Notes: a model not told the origin generated them from the letters alone. 64,000 bases of DNA from Hydnum rufescens UP504 (GCA_014904985.1 MU128924.1:252036-316035); one strand, 5' to 3'. Shown: positions 1 to 9,531, counted from the first letter of the stretch. Numbers and translations are program-made.

Positions 1-256
1 AACTGATGGAGAAATTCAAAACATACTGAAGGGAAACATGAAACACATAGTAAAATTGACCTGGGAGGTGCAGTTTTGATTCGTTCGGCTCGTGTTTGGT
101 ATCGTCTGAAAGGTGTGAATCGCAGCTTTTTGGGCACTATCTTGCTGAGTCGATCCGATCAAAACTGAGGGAGATATTCCACGTTTACTCCTTGAGAGCA
201 CCGCATTAGCCCCTATTTGTCATGTGACAGGTCCATGAGTTGGAATCAAGGCCTGG
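1..256 (+). repeat. L2-family LTR fragment, interrupted by an L1 LTR
   Basis: This stretch matches 62635-62890 closely over its whole length, including the shared phrases 'GATCAAAACTGA' and 'CTCCTTGAGAG'. It is the middle of a long LTR family that I call L2. It starts outside the window and stops at 256, where the L1 LTR begins. The rest of this L2 copy is not found beyond that LTR, so the junction is not a simple insertion with both flanks kept. Confidence 0.75.
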
Positions 257-1086
257 TGTAGAAGATGCTTTATCACTCTGCAGAAATTACTAACACCACC
301 AAATGTTGGCTAAGGTTATAGGGATTGGGAATGAAAAGGTATGGGAGGGGCTCAGGTTAGTCTCAATGGGTTGATTGGCTTACTAGGTATAGAAATGGTA
401 TGGATGACTCTGATATGATGTAATGTTTCTGACTCTAGCTGGACTACTTGTATCATGATTGTCAAATTGGAACTTAGAAGCTATTTCTGATTTTAAACTT
501 TTATGGGCTTGAACCTATTATCATATGATTCAGGGCTTAGACATCTAGCAACACCTACACTGAGGGTCCTACAACTATCTACAACTTCTCGTTGTTGCTC
601 TGAGTATGCCTTTCAGTTACTTGGCCACTTGAATTTCTCATCTGTAACTACTTTATTTCAAGGGGAGTCTTATCTAAAAGCTACCTAAAACTACAAAATT
701 TGATTCCTTATATGTATTTTTGGATGTCTGTGTACTTTTCTGCACCAAAGTCTGTGTGATGTTTGGAATGGTGCAGTTGTTGGATGTTTGGATGACTAAA
801 TCAGGCTGAGTCATATCTTTTGCTTAGTCATACAAATGGCTTTGTCATACTTTTGAGTCCGGGTGTTTGATTACAAATCTTGGTTACATAAGCATATTTT
901 TTGACATGTAGAAAACTTTTTATTTTGTTTGTTGAATGGAGTTATTTCAACTGAGTTTCCTTGATATATTTGGGCTGTAGCAAGATAAGGTTGTCCTAAA
1001 CACTCCAACAGATCATTGATCAAGGTCTAAGGTCAGAGCACTTTCAAACTCACATTTTCAGATACTAGACAGTTATTCCTTCCACA
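257..1086 (-). repeat. L1 LTR (Ty3/gypsy), apparently solo
   Basis: An 830 bp LTR nearly identical to 14631-15460 and in the same orientation. It begins TGTAGAAG and ends CCTTCCACA, the usual TG...CA ends with short inverted termini. No polypurine tract lies next to it on the minus strand, and the 5 bp flanks (CCTGG and GATGG) do not match. It is therefore probably not the 3' partner of the gypsy element further right, but a solo or recombinant LTR of the same family. Sequence 1087-1479 beyond it shows no convincing gene. Confidence 0.8.
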
Positions 1087-1479
1087 GATGGCAAACACTT
1101 TAGATTGCAGTCCCTTGCAATGCACTGTGAATTCCTACTTCTGCCACCCATATTCAGTAAAGACTTCATCTTCATTCCTCCTACTTTTCCACTCTTGAAA
1201 CCACCAAGTCCATCCTTCCATCCACTGCAATGCCTTGTCCAATGTAAAATGTTGTGCTCAATAGATTTGACTGATTGTTGGGTAGATATCTGCTCTCATT
1301 CAATTAAATGGTCTTTTGTCACATGGAGAAAACCTCTCACCCTGGACAGTGTCTATTACTTCCAGATTGAGAACAGAGGTTGGGAATACTTGAGGAGGTA
1401 TCTTGTCACCAGTTGAAATTTGTAAGGCGACTACCAGGACAACTTTGAGGTCCTTTCATTGGTAGGGGGCATAGTGATC

Positions 1480-2131
1480 TCATACCCAGATAATGTATCT
1501 CATCCACTTGATACTTTTTGATAGAACAATTCCTTCAAACAAATTTTCAGGTGTAGGAGAATAGCAAATGGGAGTGGAGGAATGGATGGCAATGAAAGGA
1601 TCATCATCAATGTGATCAAAATGGCAATAGACAAGTGAAAGTTGCTGGATAGGCATGGCTGGGGCTGATGCTAACAAGGTCTGTATTCAATGGGTCCTTT
1701 ATAACTATTTCTTGATGGCCTCATGACTCTTTCCTTTTGTGTTGAACTTGTCCTGAAGATCATTTATTCTTTTGTAATTCTTTTTAGGAAATGAGGGGTG
1801 GGGGAACAGGACAAGACATGATTCAAATACGTGCATCAAAGGGATTATGGGTGAAGAGGGGATGGATACAAGCTTCCTTTTCAGGGGCGTTCTGGACTGC
1901 AATCCCTAATCTAACTTTGACTTTAAAGTTTGGACTCTCAGATACCACAGATTTAACCATCATCCAGTTTAGAAATGCCCTAGTAAACTTCCTCTCCTTG
2001 GCAAGCAGATCTGGACAAAACCATCCTGGTTTTCCAGCCTGGAATGAAAGATAAAATGATGTGTCATCCTCTACCAGAAGGTATAACTCGATGAACTTCT
2101 TGGTTCCTGATTCTTCTTTTTGATATATCAT
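1480..2131 (-). pseudogene. Unrecognised minus-strand coding fragments
   Basis: Two open stretches lie on the minus strand, 2131-1823 (about 102 codons) and 1677-1480 (about 65 codons). They have mixed, protein-like composition rather than low complexity, for example 'KKFIELYLLVEDD' and 'KPGWFCPDLLAKERKF' in the first. I do not recognise the family. They could be exons of one gene, since a short AT-rich stretch separates them, but I could not settle the splice sites. The sequence just upstream, 2132-2534, holds only low-complexity purine-rich DNA. They share strand with the two small genes to the right, so they may be parts of one captured or decayed locus. Confidence 0.3.
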
Positions 2132-2534
2132 TTAAAGACCTTGGGAAATTTGAAGGACTAATCATACCTTCTGTGCATTTTTCCACAGCTGGGACGATAG
2201 TGGGGTCCATTGGAAATGAAAGAAAAATGATGATAGGATCTGAGAGAGAGATGAGGGAGAAAAGATGAGAAAAGAGAAAGAAAGAGGAGAGAAGGAACCC
2301 AAACAAACTGAGAAGGATGAGGAGGAGAATGGAGTTCTGGAAGGACTTTTGCTGTCCTTTTATCCTTGTCCTGAGTTTGACATGATTTCCTTATTCATTT
2401 TACTTCTGACAGCTGTCATTCCCTTGTGAATCATTTTCAAATTCAAATCAAATCCTTTGCCTTCATTCCATTTTTAGCATATGAATCACATTTGAAAAGA
2501 AAGAACAGCTGTCTAGGTTCCAGATCCTTTTGAA

Positions 2535-2963
2535 TCAGAGATGATGAAGGAAATTACACATAGAACGTCTGACAGATCTCCAGTGGAGTGGGTTTGTGAT
2601 GGAATAAACAAGAGACATGAAGGGAGAGATGGGTGGGAAAGGAAAGTCCTTGGGCTCCAAGATCAATGATAGGAGAATATTCCCAAATGAACAATCAACG
2701 TGTTGGTAACCAATGGGAAGAAGGATCATAACAAAGGTGAAATTGTATTCATCCATGGATTTGATGTAGGCCTGGAAAATTAATGGGATGCCTCTGGGAA
2801 TATATGCCACCATCAATCCACTCGCGTTCTCCACTCCAAGGCGGAAAACAACTTCGCCAAACCCCTTTCGCTCGATGAATTGATGGGACAGATTGAATAC
2901 ATCATCGGGATATTTGTAGCACAGGTAACGTCCTTCAGGATATGAGAATTTAATTGCAGACAT
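2535..2963 (-). CDS. Hypothetical protein, 142 aa
   Basis: A single open frame from an ATG at 2963 to a stop at 2535. The first 70 residues look like a soluble domain rich in aromatic and charged residues, for example 'FSYPEGRYLCYKYPDDVF'. They are followed by a hydrophobic stretch near 'FTFVMILLPIGYQ'. I see no signal peptide and do not recognise the family. It lies 250 bp downstream of another small minus-strand gene, and both proteins begin Met-Ser followed by an aromatic-rich stretch, which may be chance. The hydrophobic second half may be a shifted frame of a longer gene, so the C terminus is uncertain. Confidence 0.35.
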   Translation of the reverse strand: MSAIKFSYPEGRYLCYKYPDDVFNLSHQFIERKGFGEVVFRLGVENASGLMVAYIPRGIPLIFQAYIKSMDEYNFTFVMILLPIGYQHVDCSFGNILLSLILEPKDFPFPPISPFMSLVYSITNPLHWRSVRRSMCNFLHHL

Positions 2964-3212
2964 GATGAGTGATAATAGAGTAATCTTGGGGAATTCTACA
3001 TAATTCAGTGTTCCTTAAATTGCTTTTTGGAAGTCGGCAGTTAATTTCTTGGGATGGGGACTTAATTAGACACCTGAGCCTTGGCGATCACTTGTAGTTT
3101 TAATTCCAGGGTGTATTTGATCACAAGGCATTTGCAATTAATTTGTGGTGATTCAATTTTTCAATTCCCAGATTTGACTTGGCTTTCAGGGTCAGAAACA
3201 CATGATATTCTT

Positions 3213-3524
3213 TTAACTGGGAGGGGGTGAAAAGTCACATGAAAAGAAGGGGTGGGTACATTGAGTTGGATCAATCCCTCCAAACACAGTAAGACCCAGA
3301 ACAATCTCAGCCAAAAACATAGGGCCATCTGGATGCATGTTGTGATAACGAATTCCATCAATTTGGGCGAAGAAATAAACTGTGGGATCATTTTTGTCTG
3401 GGTAAACTGCACCAAAATCACCTAGTCAAATAGAAAGGAAGGGTGAATTTCAATCAGTTGTATACATGCCCACATCAATGTGAACTGCATGGGGAACTTC
3501 AGGAAAATTGAATTCATCAGACAT
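3213..3524 (-). CDS. Small hypothetical protein with a 48 nt GC-AG intron, 87 aa
   Basis: Exon 1 runs 3524-3470 and exon 2 runs 3421-3213. The 48 nt intron (3469-3422) starts GCATGT and ends CTAG, a GC-AG intron of the short size usual in basidiomycetes. Splicing joins a split Gly codon and gives one uninterrupted 87-residue frame; without splicing the frame stops nine bases on. Exon 2 is convincingly coding, with stretches such as 'DPTVYFFAQIDGIRYHN' and 'LTVFGGIDP'. I do not recognise the family and see no transmembrane segment. The stop is TAA at 3215-3213. It may be a complete small protein or the 5' end of a longer gene. Confidence 0.5.
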
Positions 3525-3689
3525 TTTGCCTAATTTGGGAAGGATTTTTAGAATCCACTCATCAATATTTGTTCTTGGCTTACAAGTAGTATGGGATTCA
3601 AGGTATGTCTGGCCATGGCCATTTTCCTCTGTTTTTTATACCTCTCTGAGTCCTTAATTTGACTGATTTTTTTAAAAGTTTCCTTATTT

Positions 3690-3880
3690 AGGGATTCTAG
3701 GTAGGGTATTGCAAGGGGTCCCCCCAGGGGATTTTTTGACCTCCTCCCCCACGGGTTCAAAAACCCACCCCCGTGAGTCACAGGGGAAAAAGCCGCGGGA
3801 TACAAGACGGGGTTGAAAAACCCGGGGGGACCCTGCGGGAACCCTGTGGGAACCCCGCGGGACAATGGTTTCATCCTCAG
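3690..3880. repeat. GC-rich quasi-palindromic block
   Basis: Runs of G and C alternate with short 'GGGTTTTT' and 'AAAAACCC' stretches, and many near-repeats of CCCGCGGGA and GGGACCC can fold on each other. Local composition differs sharply from the AT-rich flanks. The overlapping long frames on the minus strand (3548-4019) are proline, serine and glycine rich and look like a by-product of composition, so I do not call a gene. The rest of 3525-4150 shows nothing else clear. Confidence 0.45.
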
Positions 3881-4200
3881 CACATGTGGTCTTGCTGCCA
3901 CTAGCAGGTGTACCAATGGACTTTGCATTAATATAATCCCTCAAACTCCTTGCACAATGTAGCAAGAGGGAGTGACTGGAGGGAGAAGGATCAGGTCCTC
4001 GAATGAGATTGACTGCCAACTCTCCACATGGAGCCAGTGATTCAAAACTAATGACACTAAGTAGTTAGGTAGGGAGGGGCCAAAGGGCTCATGCATTGGG
4101 ACAGTCAAGGTGTTCATCTTCCGCTGATCTTGCCGTCCACATATTTTCAACCATAATCCAAAGATTCCAGTAAGTAGAAAGGCCTAATGCGAAAACTGAA

Positions 4201-4634
4201 CTATTTGGAGCATGTGCAGAACATACTTTGGAGCCAGAGAGCAACTGATGTGCCATCATCCTTCATTCGTGGCTTTGAAGAATTTGAGAAGGCTGTAGGA
4301 ATTGTGTAAATCAAAACGTCATAGCCAAGGAATGTCAAAGATCGGGCAGATTCAGCTATCGCTTCGATCAAATTGTCGCAAGCCATTGCCTGCTTGACAC
4401 ACTCAGAGAAGACAAGGCACGGGTTGCTGTGAGCAGGTTTTGTGGAGCCCCGGCCTGCGTCCCGCGAGCAGGAACATCGCCCATACTTGGAAGACCGGAC
4501 GATTGGGCAGCGATGGCTTTCTCCTTCATGTTGCTTTCATGCTTTGCCATGTCTTTCTGCATTTCAGGATCAGAGGGTGACAGCCAAATAATGAAACCAT
4601 TCAGTGGATTGGAACAAGAACAAAAATCTGACAT
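4201..4634 (-). pseudogene. Possible THO complex subunit 2 (THOC2/Tho2) fragment
   Basis: Reading the minus strand with one frame change near 4400-4440, the fragment contains 'NLIEAIAESARSLTFLGYD' and then 'RMKDDGTSVALWLQS' shortly before a stop at 4201. This resembles the helical-repeat part of Tho2, where a conserved stretch reads roughly L-T-x-L-x-x-D-V-L and is followed by K-x-D-G and W-L. THO couples transcription with mRNA export in the nucleus. The upstream part (4634-4440) has a lysine- and glutamate-rich segment I cannot place. The frame change and abrupt end mark it as a fragment. The family call rests on memory of the conserved motif and should be treated as tentative. Confidence 0.4.
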
Positions 4635-4859
4635 GATTATAAACGTCTTCTAGTTTGATTAGGCCTTCATGAATAAGTAAGGCAGCCGTAATGTAAAGTT
4701 TGCGACCGTTAGACTCGATTTTTTCGGAGGACTGGCTCGATTAAAGTGAGTCGCCTGGTTCAAATCCGCATCTGGATGGTCTTACCTGGTATTGCTGAAA
4801 TTTGAAACCTAGAATTTGGCTAAGGACTGGACATTGACCATCGTACGATGAATCTGGAC

Positions 4860-5720
4860 CATCACCACCAAGCTCTGCAATGCGGAGCATGATCAGTCTT
4901 GCGAACACCCTCTCTCATTTGATGACGGGCCCGGTCGCGGATTTCACTTCCCCGATCCTGATACGACATCGTCCCGGGGTGCTGGTATTTCATCCGAGAC
5001 GAGCGGTCACTCAAGTGGTCTTTGTCGCAACACCTTGTTTCCTCTTACTCCTATCATTCGCGTGGATGTCCTGGGGCATTACATCGTTGAGTGATCTGTG
5101 GATTTTGAGTCTTGGGACGGGTGCCGGATACGGGATGATCTGGCACGTCTAATTTTTCAACGCCTCTCGGCACCTACGTTCTCATACCTCCTCTCCCAAC
5201 AACATTTTTTTTTTGAATTTCACACTCTCCATTGCAGGACTGTGGTGCCATCGCTCACTGAAGCAATATGGGGCTCCAAACACGTAGCCCGGAACTTTGG
5301 CACAATTTTTCGTACGCGCCTTTCCTGGGCACTCCGACCTTCACGCTGCTGTACGCCGCGGTATCCGATCATGTTCGGCGCTCTCAGTCTGGGCAAGATC
5401 CCATATGTCGAGGGACGGGCTGCTGGACCCCTACGTTCATCGCCTGTACGGCGATATTATGCGGTGCGGGTGGCGACCTTCATGCTGTTGTATGCCGCGG
5501 TATCCGATCATGTTCGGCACTCTCAGTCTGGGCAAGATCCCATATGTCGAGGGACGGGCTGCTGGACCCCTACGTTCATCGCCTGTATGGCGATATTATG
5601 CGGTGCGGGTGGGATGTCTGGGCTTTTGTGGTGAAGGTGGGGATGGTGTGTGTGATCATGAGCGGGAAGTTCGTAGCCAGCCATCTTGGCAGCCTGGTCA
5701 GCCAATTATCGGCATCTAAC
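4860..5720 (+). pseudogene. Decayed MFS transporter, MCH1/monocarboxylate-transporter-like C-terminal half
   Basis: The plus strand encodes remnants of a major facilitator. At about 4880-5146 there is 'SLANTLSHLMTGPVADF', then a hydrophobic helix, then 'DLWILSLGTGAGYGM'. After an intron of about 90 nt (donor near 5147, acceptor TTGCAG ending at 5238) follow 'TVVPSLTEAIWGSKHVARNF' and, one frame over, 'YAPFLGTPTFTLLYAAVSD'. The order and the RNFG/GTP-type motif fit the fungal MCH1 group of the MFS. The gene is broken: the N-terminal half is missing, there is a frameshift near 5310, and an exon segment is duplicated in tandem (5336-5613). The copy ends against the inverted repeat at 5690. Confidence 0.6.
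5336..5613 (+). repeat. 139 bp tandem duplication inside the MFS pseudogene
   Basis: Bases 5336-5474 are repeated head to tail at 5475-5613. The differences I can see are all transitions, and most are C to T or G to A at CpG sites. That is the footprint of cytosine methylation and deamination acting after the duplication. The repeat shifts the reading frame and would by itself destroy the transporter. Confidence 0.75.
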
Positions 5721-5889
5721 TAGATACTTCAAAGGTTGCATTTATATGCTCTAACTAGATATCAGACCCAGGGGGCCCCCAGGGGCCCCTGCAATTCAGT
5801 TGAGGGGGCCGGTCAAGCAGCCCAGGGGCCCCTGGGGCCCCTAGCCATTAGGATTATTGATTTCATTATTTATTTATTTATTTATTTAT
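5690..5889 (+). repeat. Left terminal inverted repeat
   Basis: About 195-200 bp. In order it holds the CAGCCTGGTCAGCC tip, a copy of 'TCTAACTAGATA', a very GC-rich part with several GGGGCCCC palindromes, and a TTTA microsatellite. The right-hand copy repeats all of these in reverse complement, with differences mainly in microsatellite length. Confidence 0.8.
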
Positions 5890-6164
5890 TATTATTATAT
5901 ACACTAGGCTCGCCCAGTGGGGCTCACCCATGCACCCAAGAAGAGCAGCCAGAGGCTGCTCTTCTTGCGCAATGTAGCTAAGGAAAATAAATACTAGGGG
6001 GGACTCACCGTATATAGGGCCACTCGTTGGGCGCGTTCGGTTCTCGTCTGGTGAATTGCCGTTTGTCGCGTCGCCGTTTGGCGTGTTGTCTGTCCATTGC
6101 GTCGCCCTTTGGTGTGTTGCCATTTGGGCCTTGTTCGTTTTGCGGGTTTTCATTGTGGCACAAT

Positions 6165-6272
6165 CTAGAGTAATAATAAGATATATTAGTACAAATATCC
6201 AAAGCAGCGCAAAAAGAGCAGCTTTCGCTGCTCTTTTTGCGCGGGTGTAGCTACTGGGGTGCGGGGACTCAC
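6165..6272 (-). other. Predicted hairpin intron 1, 108 nt
   Basis: Donor AAG/GTGAGT at 6272, hairpin A at 6207-6242 (16 bp perfect stem, TTTC loop), branch site ACTAAT near 6185-6190, acceptor CTCTAG ending at 6165. The exon-like spacer 6164-6009 that follows is open in two frames, one reading 'NTPNGDATNGNSPDENR'. Confidence 0.6.
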
Positions 6273-6501
6273 CTTAAAATCGTACCACACACCCGCTACG
6301 GCGGGTGTGTGGTACCTGGGGTCCTCATTTGGCGCCTTTGCGTGTCTCGCGTTGGTGCGTGTCGCGTTGGTGCGTGTTGTGTGTGTTGCGTGTTGCGTGT
6401 TGCGTGTCTGTGTCTGTGTCGCGTGTCGTGTGGCGTGTTCGCATTACCTGCTCGGTCCCTCGTTGTTTCGTGGGTTTTCGTCGTGTCTTGGACAAGTCAA
6501 C

Positions 6502-6614
6502 CTAGAATAATAAACGAAATCGTTAGTATGAATATTCAAGCAATGCAAAAAGAGCAGCTCATGCTGCTCTTTTTGCCCACAAGAATCAGAAATAAAAATA
6601 AAAATAAAACTTAC
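6502..6614 (-). other. Predicted hairpin intron 2, 113 nt
   Basis: Donor AAG/GTAAG at 6614, hairpin A at 6545-6576 (14 bp perfect stem, TCAT loop), branch site ACTAAC near 6522-6527, acceptor ATTCTAG ending at 6502. The donor differs from its neighbours (GTAAG instead of GTGAGT) but is equally good. Confidence 0.6.
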
Positions 6615-6772
6615 CTTGGAGCACCCTACACCCGCTGTGGCGGGTGTAGGGTACTGGGAGCACGGACTCCGGCTCGTACGTATCGGGTTCTCCCTGTGCC
6701 CGTCGTTCGGGCGTCGATAAGGGGGGGTACGGGGGGTTCTGTGTCGGTATTGGTTCGCGAGAATGGTTATAC

Positions 6773-6878
6773 CTATAAAATAATATTGTTAAATTAGTTA
6801 AAAATTAAACACCACGCAAAAAGAGCAGCTTTCACTGCTCTTTTTGCGTGGTTGTAGCTACTGGGGGTGGGGACTCAC
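6773..6878 (-). other. Predicted hairpin intron 3, 106 nt
   Basis: Donor AAG/GTGAGT at 6878, hairpin A at 6812-6851 with a CCACGC/GCGTGG base, branch-like TAACTAAT near 6793, acceptor TTATAG ending at 6773. The stem base differs from that of intron 1 on both arms, so pairing is kept. Confidence 0.6.
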
Positions 6879-7202
6879 CTTATATGGGACCACACACCCA
6901 CCGTAGCGGGTGTGTGATTCCTGGGGCCCTCATTTGGCGTGGTCGCGTCCTCATTTGGCGCGTTGCCATGGGTCGCGTCCCCATTTGACGTGGTGCCGTA
7001 TTTCGCATCGTTGCCGCGTTGCTGGGGGTCGTGTCCTCTTTTGGCGCGGTGCCGTATCTCGCGTCGTTGCCGCGTCGCATCCTCATTTGGTGTGCTGCTG
7101 TATTTCATGCATTGGCCCCTTGCTGTGGGTCGCGTGTCGGGCTGCCGTTTGGGTTCTCGTTATTTCGCGGGCTATTCGTCGTGTGTTGAACGAAGCCTCA
7201 AT

Positions 7203-7309
7203 CTAGAATAATTAAAGTCGCAGTTAGTAAAAAGTTTCAAAGCAGCGCAAAAAGAGCAGCTTTCGCTGCTCTTTTTGCGCCGTCGTACCGTACTAGCAGA
7301 AAAACTCAC
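7203..7309 (-). other. Predicted hairpin intron 4, 107 nt
   Basis: Donor AAG/GTGAGT at 7309, hairpin A at 7245-7280 (16 bp perfect stem, TTTC loop), branch site ACTAAC near 7222-7227, acceptor TTCTAG ending at 7203. The spacer upstream in transcription (7310 onwards) carries hairpin B at 7316-7345. Confidence 0.6.
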
Positions 7310-7423
7310 CTTATGACCACACACCCGCGGTGGCGGGTGTGTGGTTGCGCGCTTGCCTTTCCAGGCGGTTGTTTGTTGTGGTTTTGGAGATGAGAAGAAA
7401 GATCTGAAATTCAACGCCGGCAA

Positions 7424-7639
7424 TTGCCGATACTCAAGAAGCGCCCAAGTGCTGACGCTACAAGCACAATACAGATTGATAGCAAGCATGTAGATGTGGA
7501 ATATAGACTATACAATAAATATTTGTTTAAAAATTGTGAAGAAGAGGATAAAAATGAGCCAGAGCTCAATAAGGGACGATATGCCTCATTGCAAAGTGGA
7601 TTAGATCACTTCTATGCATCAGAATTGGCCCAAATTTAA
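7424..7639 (+). CDS. Small plus-strand frame inside the hairpin array
   Basis: A 71-residue frame, open upstream to about 7410, lies on the strand opposite to the splice signals. It is hydrophilic, with an acidic stretch 'NCEEEDKNEPELNKGRY', and ends 'ASELAQI'. It replaces the usual short intron of its unit, stretching that intron to about 350 nt (7756-7404). A second copy at 7876-8147 has many single-base deletions. I do not recognise the family. It could be the tail of a transposase or a passenger sequence. Confidence 0.3.
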   Translation: MPILKKRPSADATSTIQIDSKHVDVEYRLYNKYLFKNCEEEDKNEPELNKGRYASLQSGLDHFYASELAQI

Positions 7640-7875
7640 ATATAGTGATGGTATATATACACCCTACATGGGCAACCAATTATAAAGAGAAGAGATAAAG
7701 AGTAGCTTTTGTGCTACTGCTTGTTTGCGCTATTGTAATCTACTGACAAAACTCACCTTATGACCACACACCCGCGTCCCCAGCAGTGGGTGTGTGGTCG
7801 TTGGTTGTGGGGTCGTCGTGTCGTCGTGGTGGGATCGTTGTCGTCTCTTCTGTTGCTGGTGTGGCTGCGTAGTTG

Positions 7876-8147
7876 CGAAATTCAACGCCGGCAATTGCCA
7901 TACTCAAGAGCGCCCAAGTGCTGACGCTACAAGCACAATACAGATTGAAGCAAGCATGTAGATGTGGAATATAGAATATACAATAATATTTGTTTAAAAA
8001 TGTGAAGAAGAGGATAAAATGAGCCAGAGCTCAATAAGGGAGATATGCCTCATTGCAAAGTGATTAGATCACTTCTATGCATCAGAATTGGCCCAAATTT
8101 AAATATAGTGATGGTATATATACACCCTACATGGGCAACCAATTATA
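7876..8147 (+). repeat. Near-duplicate of 7406-7683 with single-base deletions
   Basis: The two segments agree base for base apart from about ten one-base deletions in the second. Most fall in short homopolymers. This pattern, next to an N gap, looks like uncorrected long-read sequence placed by gap filling, not like evolutionary divergence. Confidence 0.6.
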
Positions 8148-8243
8148 TCAGACGATTCTGGCATTTTTCAATTTTTCCGCCTTCAATTCCTATTTAGGGA
8201 ATTGAAGGCGTGAAAAATAGAAAAATGCCAGAATCGTCTGATA
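8147..8243. repeat. 97 bp near-perfect palindrome
   Basis: Arms TATCAGACGATTCTGGCATT and its complement flank a second paired stretch, CCGCCTTCAATTCC with GGGAATTGAAGGCG, around a 6 nt loop TATTTA. It abuts the N gap, so it could be a real foldback or a read that turned back on itself. Confidence 0.7.
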
Positions 8244-8268
8244 NNNNNNNNNNNNNNNNNNNNNNNNN
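8244..8268. other. Assembly gap, 25 N
   Basis: Twenty-five N. Sequence resuming at 8269 repeats the inner edge of the left terminal repeat and the first hairpin (compare 5890-5967), so the true number of array units is uncertain here. Confidence 0.98.
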
Positions 8269-8559
8269 ATTATTATATTATTATACACTAGGCTTGCCCA
8301 GTGGGGCTCAACCCATGCACCCAAGAAGAGCAGCCACAGGCTGCTCTTCTTGCACGATTGTAGCTCCAGAAAAAAAACTTACCTTGAGAGTACCGCACAC
8401 CTGCCGCAGCGGGTGTGGTACTCGCACGTTCGCGGTTTCGTTCACGGGGTTTGGGTTCACTCGGTGGGTTTGGGGTCGCGGGGCTTCGGGTCACGGGTTT
8501 TGTGGTCGCGGGGTTTCAGGTCGCGGGTTTGGTGTTGGGGGTTCCTGCGGGTTCAAGAT

Positions 8560-8941
8560 CTAGAAAAAAGGTGTTAGTTAAACATTAAAGCATCGCAAGA
8601 AGAGCAGCTTACGACTGCTCTTCTTGCGCCGCAAAAAAAAAATAAAAATAAAGAAAAAACTCAGCTTGGAGTACCGCACACCCCCGCAGCGGGTGTGGTA
8701 CTCGCACGTTCGTGGTTTCGTTCACGGGGTTTGGTTTCACTCGGTGGGTTTGGGGTCGTGGGGCTCTGGTTCAGGTTTTGGTTCGCGGGGTTTCAGGCGC
8801 GGGTTTGGTGTTGGGGGTTCCTGCGGGGTTCAAGATCTAGAAAAAAAAGGTGTTTAGTTAAACATTAAAGCATCGCAAGAGAAGCAGCTTATGCTGCTCT
8901 TCTTGCGCCGCAAAAATAAAATAAAAATAAGAAAAACTCAG
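8560..8941 (-). other. Two hairpin introns with altered donors
   Basis: Two neighbouring units (8664-8560 and 8941-8837, 105 nt each) keep hairpin A, a CTAAC branch site and a TTCTAG acceptor, but read AAGCTGAGT where the other units have AAGGTGAGT. The change makes a CT donor, or at best a weak GC donor one base over. The two units are near copies, so the change probably came before their duplication. Confidence 0.45.
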
Positions 8942-9198
8942 CTTGGAGTACCACACACCCGCCACAGCGGGTGTGTGGTTCCTGGGGCCACTCGTTGGCT
9001 GTGCGTCGTTTCGTGGTCTTCAGTGGTCCTTCGCCCGTGCGGTGTTCGTTTGGCGTGTGGCCTTTTGGCGCGTGGTCACCGTCTTAGCTGTGTGTTCGTG
9101 TGGTGCGGCTGTCGTTTCAGGGGGCTCGGGGTTCATTTAGCGGTCTTTTACTTGGCGGGCGTCTGTTCCGTTCATTGGTTGTGGGTCAGCCAACAAAC

Positions 9199-9298
9199 CT
9201 GGAAAAACAGATACGTTAGTTTAGAAATTAAACCAGCACAAAAAGAGCAGCTTTCGCTGCTCTTTTTGTGCGGCTGTATCTATTTTGGGGGGGATCAC
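9199..9298 (-). other. Predicted hairpin intron, 100 nt
   Basis: Donor AAA/GTGATC at 9298, hairpin A at 9236-9271 with a GCAC/GTGC base, branch site ACTAAC near 9214-9219, acceptor CCAG ending at 9199. The GCAC/GTGC base is another compensated change relative to the GCGC/GCGC form. Confidence 0.55.
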
Positions 9299-9531
9299 TT
9301 TATATATTCCACACACCCCGCCGCAGGGGGTGGTTACTTGGGCACTCATTGGGCGTGTTGTCGTCCGTCCGGCGTCGTTTGTCGGTTGGCGCATTATTTG
9401 TCTGTCGCGTTGTTTGCGCATGTTGTTTAGGGTCGGTGTTCCCCGTCATTCCGGGTGTCGATAGGCAGGGGTTACGGGGGTTCTCGCCGGGGTATTCGTT
9501 TAGTCGCGGAAAGTAGGTGGCCTATAATGTA

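Noticed and set aside
3548..4019. Overlapping 110-126 codon minus-strand frames as a gene
   Set aside because: Composition follows the GC-rich block, two frames are open at once, and no start context or splice pattern supports either.
4700..4775. tRNA-like stretch with GGTTCAAATCC
   Set aside because: The T-arm bases next to TTCAAAT do not pair, and no acceptor or anticodon arm can be folded around it.
6237..6797. Plus-strand cysteine- and valine-rich frames in the hairpin array (also 8210-9516)
   Set aside because: All splice and branch signals are on the opposite strand; these frames come from GT-rich composition and read through the hairpins.
7697..7732. Bacterial-type terminator from the hairpin followed by T run
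   Set aside because: The setting is eukaryotic, the hairpin is a decayed copy of hairpin A, and its T run is part of the stem.
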